A stretch of DNA of 29,745 nt. It comes from a virus. The position numbers and the translations under genes are program-made. Within the stretch, counting starts at the first letter, position 1. The number at the start of each line of letters is the position of its first letter. The DNA lies in the IMG/VR virus record IMGVR_UViG_3300002144_000846, positions 1 through 29,745 of that record. One strand, written 5' to 3'. This document shows positions 14,252-21,462 of this stretch, one piece after another. The notes under the pieces are model-generated. The model was not told the DNA's origin, did not search any database, and worked only from the letters and a program-made list of their open reading frames with translations.

Positions 14252-15494
14252 AACTTATTTTTGATGCTAATTTATAGCTTTTAATTATATTTTTAATAAC
14301 ATTTACAATATCTTTCTCCTCTTTATCTAAATCTAACAAAAAAGCATCATAAGTATATAATACTAACTTTGTTTTCTTACCTCGGAGCGATTTTAATATT
14401 TCCCACAATATACGAATGTTGGTTGAAGTTTCCAAGTTTTGAAGAACATAATTCAACAACTTTTGCGGCTTCATATCTTGTGTATCATCCTTCCTAAGTA
14501 TATACCCGGATTGCGGCATTTTTATCCAACCTTGATATTGAAATGTATCCCACAAATCATCCGTATATGCTTGCACCATTTTAAAGAACTCCAGGTTTTT
14601 ATATTGGTCAAATACTCCTCCATATAGTTGTTTAAATGTTAGTTCCTTAGCTTTTTTATAATCCACCCCATACATTTCGGAAAATGCTTTGTGGATATCT
14701 CCCTCCCCAAACTCATAACCAATTTCATTAGCTAGTAGAGTGGGGTGGTATGCACTAATGTCTAATTCGAGGAGAATATCATTACGTGGGATGAAACATT
14801 GTCTCGATCCATCTTCTTTATTAAGTGCTGCATAATTAACTCCATTAAAGGTATTTGAGGGACGAGTTGTTAGAGTTTTTAAATTATACTGCGTATAAAC
14901 ATACTCACCATCAATTTTATGAAATCTCTCCTCAAACAACTCTTTATTTACTCGAAGGCCATTAGATTCAATTGCGGAGAATACAATTGATGATCGTTTA
15001 TTAAACCATTGGCAATAATCATCTTTACAATCTATGTTAAATACGTTCAAATCACTAAAAATCGCCTCCGTGTATTCATAGTGCTTAACCACCGGAATTA
15101 TACGGTTTAAATCGCGTTTGCTACTATGGTGTTGGTAGAAGTGATTGTATGAGTGGGGTTGTGCTGGTATATATGTATTATGTGTTGGTTGAGTGTCAAA
15201 AAGAGCTTTTAGAGGTAAATATTGTAATGTAGACTTTTTATCTCTTACATATATTTTTTTTATCTTACTTAATATTTCTATTACCGCGTTTAATTCTAAT
15301 GATAGTGTCTCACTATGGTCAATACATAACATATAACCTTTATGCGCCTTTAAAGGGCGTACATACAATAATGATACGTTGTCAATGTTAGGATGAGTTT
15401 TAAAATTATAAGGAATTACCTCTAAAAACACTTCATCAAAACCTTGACAGCTAAAATCTTCTAATTGTTCGCTATCTTCTATTAACCAAAACAT
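14223..15494 (-). CDS. Short, divergent family A DNA polymerase
   Basis: A 423-residue polymerase. TTRPS (about 209-213) aligns with the TGRLS segment of Pol I. Motif A is LDISAYH (Asp245). The O helix K283-xxx-F287-xxx-Y291-G292 has the exact Pol I spacing. Motif C is YTYDAFLLDL (Asp383). Both catalytic aspartates are kept. Unusual changes are His250 in place of the Glu steric gate of motif A, and Tyr-Asp-Ala in place of His-Asp-Glu in motif C. The N-terminal ~150 residues have a faint exonuclease-domain pattern but no DxE signature, so proofreading is probably absent. The promoter motif ends only 6 bases before the ATG, suggesting a leaderless transcript. Confidence 0.82.
   Translation of the reverse strand: MFWLIEDSEQLEDFSCQGFDEVFLEVIPYNFKTHPNIDNVSLLYVRPLKAHKGYMLCIDHSETLSLELNAVIEILSKIKKIYVRDKKSTLQYLPLKALFDTQPTHNTYIPAQPHSYNHFYQHHSSKRDLNRIIPVVKHYEYTEAIFSDLNVFNIDCKDDYCQWFNKRSSIVFSAIESNGLRVNKELFEERFHKIDGEYVYTQYNLKTLTTRPSNTFNGVNYAALNKEDGSRQCFIPRNDILLELDISAYHPTLLANEIGYEFGEGDIHKAFSEMYGVDYKKAKELTFKQLYGGVFDQYKNLEFFKMVQAYTDDLWDTFQYQGWIKMPQSGYILRKDDTQDMKPQKLLNYVLQNLETSTNIRILWEILKSLRGKKTKLVLYTYDAFLLDLDKEEKDIVNVIKNIIKSYKLASKISYGDTYDFTE
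14407..14436 (-). promoter_or_regulatory. Early/middle-type promoter (copy 4), internal to the polymerase gene
   Basis: TTCGTATATT at 14416-14407 has GG at 14433-14432 in the context CTTGG, the same spacing as the intergenic copies. It lies in coding sequence (Asn-Ile-Arg-Ile-Leu-Trp) and would drive the 156-residue gene. Confidence 0.5.
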
Positions 15495-15500
15495 AGGGCC

Positions 15501-15530
15501 AATATACGAAGATAATTTTAAAATGCCTAA
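15501..15530 (-). promoter_or_regulatory. Early/middle-type promoter (copy 5) for DNA polymerase
   Basis: TTCGTATATT at 15510-15501 has GG at 15527-15526 in the context TTAGG. Only 6 bases separate the core from the polymerase ATG. The upstream GG overlaps the stop codon region of the 219-residue gene. Confidence 0.65.
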
Positions 15531-16186
15531 CTAACTTGGTAAAATTGAGAGTAATTTTTAAAATATCTAACTAAACCCCTAAATTTTAACTCACGCTCAA
15601 TACGAGATACTACACTTAAATTTACTTTAGATACTTCCTCAGGTGATGTACCCGTTAAAGTCCAAGTTATTTTAAATGGGGTATAAAGGGAAAATAAATA
15701 TTCGGGGTTTGCATTTAATAATCCATTAAAAGTTTCTTTATTTATTTCAATATAAATGTCTTGATTTGTTCTTTTACAAAAATATCTTGTAAAAGCTCCT
15801 AATTTATAGTCATCTAATGTTGGTTGAGGATGATAATATAATGGTATTTTTTTTATTGGTGGTTTATAGATATCTACACCTCGAAGTAAATCATATTTTC
15901 TAACAGAATTATAATCTAAATTATAAATAGTTTCATCCGGTGGAACCAATATATTTTCAAAATCTAATATTGAAACTGCAATTTGATCTTCAGATAATGG
16001 AGATAGGACATATTCAACCAAAACCAACTCTTCATAAGGTATATCTTGTGGGTTTTTTTTAGAGAAATATTGACCTGAAGATACTGCCCAATAAGACCCC
16101 ACATAGTTTTGATCTGTTGATTTAACAACAAATTCTCCACCACTAGTGTATAAATTAGTTCGTATTTGGGATTGAGGATAGTACAT
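15527..16186 (-). CDS. Hypothetical baseplate/tail-associated protein
   Basis: A 219-residue protein starting MYYPQSQIRTNLYTSGGEF. It is rich in Tyr, Pro and beta-prone segments, with no membrane segment or signal peptide. It follows the hub gene by 17 bases and is the last gene of the tail module before the polymerase promoter, so a tail or baseplate role is likely by position. From memory, similar N-termini occur beside baseplate genes in uncultured marine phages. Its middle part (residues 45-110) describes a position-like repeating pattern without known motif. No catalytic signature is visible. Confidence 0.65.
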   Translation of the reverse strand: MYYPQSQIRTNLYTSGGEFVVKSTDQNYVGSYWAVSSGQYFSKKNPQDIPYEELVLVEYVLSPLSEDQIAVSILDFENILVPPDETIYNLDYNSVRKYDLLRGVDIYKPPIKKIPLYYHPQPTLDDYKLGAFTRYFCKRTNQDIYIEINKETFNGLLNANPEYLFSLYTPFKITWTLTGTSPEEVSKVNLSVVSRIERELKFRGLVRYFKNYSQFYQVS

Positions 16187-16203
16187 ATTTTTATATAACT
16201 TGT

Positions 16204-19200
16204 TTAATTATCAAATTTTGGTTTTGGTCGGCTAAACAATGTCTTCCCTACTACCTGCCAACCCTTGGATCTCTTTTCCTGCGCAATTCTAGCGGGATTT
16301 GTACCTGGTGGTTTGTAGGCTTTTGGGTTGTTAGCAGTGAAACAATAGAAGGATTTTCCACTAGGAAAGAATTCTTCTACAGCTACAAATATTTGGTCTG
16401 CTGTTCTTTGTGATGCCATTTTGAAATTCTTTCCGGGCCCCTTCGAACCTCTTTTACCTGTAACTGCTTGGAATTGGTTTGGAGCTGTTAGAACAGTTAT
16501 AATACTAGTATTCCTAAATCTTGCTCTAGTTGCTATTACTTTCATGACCAATGCTCTTTCTTTAGGATCCTTACTAGCTTCAGCAGCAGTTGCTGCTACC
16601 AAATTATCCCATTCTTCATCAGTTATTGGTCTTTTAAGAAAAGTTTCAACCAATGCCCGAGCTCCAGCGCCTGTACCGTTTAATCTCAAATCAGTTAGTT
16701 CATCTGATGTAGCGTCATTAAAAATTTCTCCTTCTACTTGTTCTACCGAATAATTTGGTGGTGGTATGTCTGGGGATTGCGGTAAATTATCTACATTGGT
16801 AACTGTTAATGAATCAATTTTTGTTATCCACCCCTTACTATCTACAGAATGGCTTAATCCTTTAACTAAAAAGGACATTGTCTTTTCGTATGACTTTGGA
16901 AGTATTTCAGCTGAAATATAAAACTTTTCATAAATCCTTAAACCTGAGAATCCCATCATGTCTAAATTCATACTAAATGGGATAAATCCTTGACTACTTG
17001 GGATTTGATTACCACCTCGTTGATATAAATTTATCGTAGATACATAACGGTTAAAAGCTGATATTTGGGACTGAGATGATGTTATTAATTCTCCTGAAGG
17101 TACTCGACCGTTTTTATAAAAATAAGTTAATAATGATTCATTTTCATTTAAACTAGCTATTGTTTTAGCAAATACAACTGCAGGATCTTTTGAGGATTCT
17201 TTTGTTTTACTAGCAACTGCTTTACTTATCTTACTTGGGGTTACAGAATCTCTTAATCCTTTATTAAATTTGGTTAAAGATGTAGAATTTGATATATCGG
17301 ATTGGGAGCTGTCTTGTGCCCCAATTGAAATCATAGTAGCAAAAGCATTTGATAGTGTAGTACTAATTCCTACGTTTGTTATAAATGGACTACTTGGTTT
17401 ATTGGTCCCTGTATCTATCTTTTTATAACCAGTAACATTAAAGAAAGTACGATTATCTGGTGTTTTCTTTGTTTCCGTAACTACATTTGGATCTAAAGGT
17501 ACATCATCTCTAATTATGATTTTATTGGAATCATGGTCATATGTAACTGAGAATTTGTTTAGACTACCTAAAGCTACTTGAATACCCTGCATTAAATTTT
17601 CTAAAAATGGTAAAAGTTTAACAGCATTATTAGATGTTGTGCCTTGTAGGGTTTGTGCAACATAGTGTATATTTACGGGTATAGATAATAAATTAGCTAC
17701 GTAGTCTGATTTTTTCGGAGACTCTATATTAAAATTAATACCCTCTAAAACATCTTTCCAATATGTTATAACAGAGTTATCTGTGATTGTGTTTGGAAAA
17801 GTATTACCTTCAGATGCTTCTTTAGGTGTTGGGGGTGTTATTAGAGGTTTAGGGAATATAAATGGGATTATACACACGTTAGGATCAGATGATAGCTGTC
17901 CTGGTTGGGTGTACATATAATTGTTAGAATCAAGATCAAATTCAATATAAGGTGATGATTTATCATTTTCTTCACTAGCGGATTGCATTAATAGATTATT
18001 CTGGATGAATAATAAAATCTCTTCCAATTTTATATATTGGTAAGGTGAATTTTGAGCTAACTTTGGAGTTGTTCCTATCGTATTACTCGTACCACCTTGA
18101 ATTATAGTTCGTGAAGTTTTGGGTTGAACCATTATTAAATTTCTATAGTTACTGGTTTTAGCTCCATAAGTGTTTAAAGTTCTAATTTCACTTCCCGATT
18201 CAGAATTTGTTGAAATATCTTTTCCTGAACCTATATTATTAGTAAGCCAATTATAGTTACTATATAACCATTTATTAAAAATAGTTTTGTTTTTTGAAGT
18301 TATTAAAACATCATTTTCTAAAGGTGGTTCAGGTTCTAAGGTATTTGAGGGGCGAAATAGAGTAAACCTATCAATTGTTGCTTTGTAATTATCTTTATAA
18401 GTTTGAAACTCCTTAGTCGGGTTTTTATACCAGAAACCATCCGATTGCTTTTCAAAACCCTGCTCCTCCCAATATTCTCTATATTTTTTAGGGTCATCAG
18501 TTACTGTTACTGAATATTCTCCTAAATCATCTTTTAGATTGAAAGTGTGACTAGTTATATTTTTGGGATTGGGAGTATTGGTTTTAGGTTTAGAAGCTAT
18601 GGTGTCGGGTTCAGCAACATTATTTATTGTTAAAGATTCGATCACATCACCAATTGAAATTGCTTTTACTTCAATATTATAACTACCATCACTATCTAAA
18701 CCCCAAACAAAATTTGTTATTTTACCATAAAAACCATCATAATTTCCTTGAGTTCCATCGTCGGTTGAGTTATCATCAAATTCAAGATTAGAACCATTTC
18801 CTCGATCTGCGGATATTGATTTTAATATAGTAGATGATCCATATTCTACATCACCATTACCATCTAGAAACCTATTAAGTTCTCGAAAGGCTTTTGTGTT
18901 AAAGTTTGCGGTTTGGAAGGTTGGAGATTCTGGAGTGCCTTTAAAATACATAGTATGACCCCATTCAATTAATAAGGAATAACCAGGACGCATAAATAAA
19001 GCATCTAAAATTGCAAATTGTTCTCTACTATATGCTTTTATTTTTAATGAAGCCCTTCTTAAAGAACCTCTATTATATGTGTTTATATTTAAACTTTCAA
19101 TACCAGGCATTGGAACTAAACCTCGTTCAGCCGAGCTTACAAAACCATAAGCTGAGTCATTAATTTTATTTAATCTATCCCAGGAGGTATTAAGAACACC

Positions 19201-19512
19201 TGATTTTTGAACTGCTTCATATTCAGTAAAATTACCATCTTCATCAGTGTTTTCATAAAGGGCGGATGTGCCTGAGAATAACATAAATTCTTTTGATAAT
19301 GCCCCATCTTCATAATATGGGACTCCTGTTAATTCTTCACTTTTTGCAGACCCTGAAATGGAAACTGCAGATATAGCTCTAATCCAAGCTGTATTATTTG
19401 TACTCCAGGCTAAGGCTTCTGGTGTTTTATTTTCGAGTCCTAGCTGTTGTTCTCTAATTTTAACTTGATTAGATGCCCATTTTTTAGGATTATTTCCTAT
19501 TATATTTCCCAT
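16204..19512 (-). CDS. Baseplate hub protein fused to a SleB-type cell-wall hydrolase (tail lysin)
   Basis: A 1102-residue protein. The N-terminal half (about 80-300) has the strand-rich pattern RASLKIKAYSREQFAILDALFMRPGYSLLIEWG seen in contractile-tail hub proteins (shown here in two pieces: RASLKIKAYSREQ and FAILDALFMRPGY). A long Asn/Ser-rich middle follows. The last ~150 residues form a hydrolase_2/SleB domain: AATAAEA with the likely catalytic Glu, then KVIATRARF, TVLTAPNQFQAVTG and YCFTANNPKAY. T4 carries a lysozyme in gp5 at this place; here the lysin is of a different family and fused to the hub. It should open the peptidoglycan on injection. It starts 3 bases after the gp53-like gene. 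Confidence 0.8.
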   Translation of the reverse strand: MGNIIGNNPKKWASNQVKIREQQLGLENKTPEALAWSTNNTAWIRAISAVSISGSAKSEELTGVPYYEDGALSKEFMLFSGTSALYENTDEDGNFTEYEAVQKSGVLNTSWDRLNKINDSAYGFVSSAERGLVPMPGIESLNINTYNRGSLRRASLKIKAYSREQFAILDALFMRPGYSLLIEWGHTMYFKGTPESPTFQTANFNTKAFRELNRFLDGNGDVEYGSSTILKSISADRGNGSNLEFDDNSTDDGTQGNYDGFYGKITNFVWGLDSDGSYNIEVKAISIGDVIESLTINNVAEPDTIASKPKTNTPNPKNITSHTFNLKDDLGEYSVTVTDDPKKYREYWEEQGFEKQSDGFWYKNPTKEFQTYKDNYKATIDRFTLFRPSNTLEPEPPLENDVLITSKNKTIFNKWLYSNYNWLTNNIGSGKDISTNSESGSEIRTLNTYGAKTSNYRNLIMVQPKTSRTIIQGGTSNTIGTTPKLAQNSPYQYIKLEEILLFIQNNLLMQSASEENDKSSPYIEFDLDSNNYMYTQPGQLSSDPNVCIIPFIFPKPLITPPTPKEASEGNTFPNTITDNSVITYWKDVLEGINFNIESPKKSDYVANLLSIPVNIHYVAQTLQGTTSNNAVKLLPFLENLMQGIQVALGSLNKFSVTYDHDSNKIIIRDDVPLDPNVVTETKKTPDNRTFFNVTGYKKIDTGTNKPSSPFITNVGISTTLSNAFATMISIGAQDSSQSDISNSTSLTKFNKGLRDSVTPSKISKAVASKTKESSKDPAVVFAKTIASLNENESLLTYFYKNGRVPSGELITSSQSQISAFNRYVSTINLYQRGGNQIPSSQGFIPFSMNLDMMGFSGLRIYEKFYISAEILPKSYEKTMSFLVKGLSHSVDSKGWITKIDSLTVTNVDNLPQSPDIPPPNYSVEQVEGEIFNDATSDELTDLRLNGTGAGARALVETFLKRPITDEEWDNLVAATAAEASKDPKERALVMKVIATRARFRNTSIITVLTAPNQFQAVTGKRGSKGPGKNFKMASQRTADQIFVAVEEFFPSGKSFYCFTANNPKAYKPPGTNPARIAQEKRSKGWQVVGKTLFSRPKPKFDN

Positions 19513-19515
19513 TTT

Positions 19516-19818
19516 TTAGAACCTGTTTATGTTTGAATATTGTAAAAGTATTGAAGGGATGTTAGTGGGGATTCGAATTACGGTACCTGCTGGAGGCATC
19601 ATTGTATTTTGGGGTAATGTTTGATTAGCTATAGATATAATCCACCATAAAGTAGTATCCCCATAGTATTGGTTAGCTAATAAATCATATCTATCAGCAT
19701 CATCTACTATCACATATATATCACTTTCAGAAAGTGGAATTTCAGGGTAAAAGTTAGTTTTAAAGTAACGATCACCTGTGTTGCTCCTTAATATTTCTAT
19801 GTCTTGGTATCTATTCAT
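19516..19818 (-). CDS. Baseplate wedge protein, gp53/LysM-like
   Basis: A 100-residue protein with the pattern D-R-Y-D-L-L-A-x-Q-Y-Y-G-D-x-x-L-W-W-I-I-x-x-A-N (residues about 40-64), followed by a Pro-rich PPAGTVIRIP segment. This is the LysM-like fold of T4 gp53 and of small baseplate proteins in contractile tails and phage-like particles, which join hub to wedge. It sits between the tube-initiator gene and the hub gene, the expected place. Its start is 24 bases after the upstream stop, and the hub ATG follows its stop almost directly. No enzymatic role is expected. Confidence 0.85.
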   Translation of the reverse strand: MNRYQDIEILRSNTGDRYFKTNFYPEIPLSESDIYVIVDDADRYDLLANQYYGDTTLWWIISIANQTLPQNTMMPPAGTVIRIPTNIPSILLQYSNINRF

Positions 19819-19842
19819 TATATTAGTAATTTTACAAATTTA

Positions 19843-21222
19843 TTAAGCAAAAAATCCATCGAGAATCTTGGCTGCTTCAACAGTAACCTCACCACCCCCA
19901 GGGGTTATTATTCCTGTAGGATTTGCAACATCATATCCTATAAATTTAGATCCCTTTTGAGGTACAAAATTATGAATAGGGGAAAATTTAAAACCTTTTA
20001 CTGTTAAAGTATGGGGTAGTTGTGCTACAGCCTCTTTTTTATCTAAAGGGGAACCATCTGCTTTTTTAGCCGTTTCCCAAGATGAGTCTTCAAAGCCCCC
20101 AAAAGATAATCCTTGAAGTACCCCAGGAACATCTACTAAATAATCACCTACTGTTAAATAAATTAAATTGCCTCTCATAAATCCAGCTTTACTATAATCC
20201 GGAGCACATAAAGATGCTAAATATGTAATTTTTTCATATAGTGGAAATTGTTCTTGTCTTGATTGGACTGCTATTCTAAACTCTAAACTAATATCCCTAT
20301 CAAATCCCTTATATGTGTAAAAACTTTCACCTCTACCTACAAATTTATCTTCACCCCATGATGCTTTATAACTATCACTAAATGAATCTATGAAAGCTCT
20401 AAATGTAATCCAAGTTCTTTCTGAAGGGTTATCGTTATTTACAACTGAGATGCGGAATTTAATGAAATCGCTGTTGCTCACATCACTATCAACCCCATCT
20501 CTCCCACCAACAGAAGTGTATAAGGACTTCATAGCCATTTTATCTGCTGTGTCTTCGAATGGAACACCTACCTTATCTTTAGTATAAACAACATTAAAAA
20601 GTTGTTTTAAACCATCTTTAGATACTCCTCTTTTTCTTCTAATTGGGGTACCTATAGGATTTCCTAAAAGTGTACCTTTTAATAGTGGGTTTGTACCTAA
20701 TGCTGGGTTACCCATTCTATATACATCACTTTCTCCAGGTTTAAGTTTAGTTGATGATCTTAAATCTGTAGGACCAAGTGCTAAAGGATTTAGAAAATCC
20801 CCAAAGGATTCTGGGGATGGATTAAAAAATGCGGGGTAATGACCAACTCCAGGTATATTAAGTCCTGATTGTATAGATACTGCGAAGGGGTTCCATACTT
20901 GAAATGGATCTGCTAGTAAACCTTGAGCTATTTGTTTAGCATTAAATGATAACCCTACATTAGTTTTAGTATAAAGTTTGAATAACCTTTCTACATCTTC
21001 GGCAGCTGCCCCTGGTCTTAGTAAACCTCCTCTAATACCCCAATCATTACTTGAGGAAAAACCAACTTCACCTGTTTCCTCATCTTCATTTGATGGGATT
21101 ATAGGGTCTAGGGTTTTAAAGACAGCAAAAGCCCCCTTAGCATTTGCTGATGAAGCATTTGCAGGGCGATCGTTGCCAAATCTTAAGGATTTGAGATTGG
21201 TTTTTAATTCTATTAAGGGCAT
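19843..21222 (-). CDS. Baseplate tail-tube initiator/cap, gp48/gp54-like
   Basis: A 459-residue protein. The second half (about 230-410) has the tube-like beta pattern TFRAFIDSFSDSYKASW, then KFVGRGESFYTYKGFDRDI and PLYEKITYLASLCAPDYS. This resembles the gp48/gp54 family of T4-like phages, in which a tube-protein-like domain caps the baseplate and starts tube assembly. The N-terminal half is Gly/Pro/Asn-rich and probably binds the hub. The start at 21222 is 10 bases after the small Pro-rich gene. No metal or catalytic motif is seen. The assignment rests on the local pattern W-x(5)-G-R-x-E-x-x-Y-x-Y-x-G-x-x-R and on gene order. Confidence 0.78.
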   Translation of the reverse strand: MPLIELKTNLKSLRFGNDRPANASSANAKGAFAVFKTLDPIIPSNEDEETGEVGFSSSNDWGIRGGLLRPGAAAEDVERLFKLYTKTNVGLSFNAKQIAQGLLADPFQVWNPFAVSIQSGLNIPGVGHYPAFFNPSPESFGDFLNPLALGPTDLRSSTKLKPGESDVYRMGNPALGTNPLLKGTLLGNPIGTPIRRKRGVSKDGLKQLFNVVYTKDKVGVPFEDTADKMAMKSLYTSVGGRDGVDSDVSNSDFIKFRISVVNNDNPSERTWITFRAFIDSFSDSYKASWGEDKFVGRGESFYTYKGFDRDISLEFRIAVQSRQEQFPLYEKITYLASLCAPDYSKAGFMRGNLIYLTVGDYLVDVPGVLQGLSFGGFEDSSWETAKKADGSPLDKKEAVAQLPHTLTVKGFKFSPIHNFVPQKGSKFIGYDVANPTGIITPGGGEVTVEAAKILDGFFA

Positions 21223-21232
21223 ATATTATTTT

Positions 21233-21418
21233 TTATCCTGGAAGATTATTTACATACTGAGTAGGAGGAGTTTGTGGATCCAACTGTGAAGTCTGTAATG
21301 AATCTGGATTTAATGGGATTATTAAAGTAGGAGCATTAATGCCCTGTACTGGTGTAGCACCTCCATAACTCATTGGGGATGGGGTTGCTGTTAATTTGTT
21401 AATTAATGAATTTGCCAT
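21233..21418 (-). CDS. Small Pro/Thr-rich protein between tape measure and baseplate genes
   Basis: A 61-residue protein with 11 or so prolines and a low-complexity C-terminus (SLQTSQLDPQTPPTQY). It has no predicted helix or membrane segment. It has its own late-type promoter (21447-21462) and a 28-base AT-rich leader, and its stop is 10 bases before the tube-initiator start, so it is first in the baseplate transcript. Position suggests a small baseplate or tape-measure partner. No family is recognised. Confidence 0.6.
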   Translation of the reverse strand: MANSLINKLTATPSPMSYGGATPVQGINAPTLIIPLNPDSLQTSQLDPQTPPTQYVNNLPG

Positions 21419-21446
21419 GGTTGTTTATTTTAAATTTATGTTATTT

Positions 21447-21462
21447 TATTATACATATTAAA
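21447..21462 (-). promoter_or_regulatory. Late-type promoter for the baseplate unit
   Basis: The minus strand reads TTTAATATGTATAATA. It abuts the tape measure stop codon (21463) and lies 28 bases before the ATG at 21418. Confidence 0.65.
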
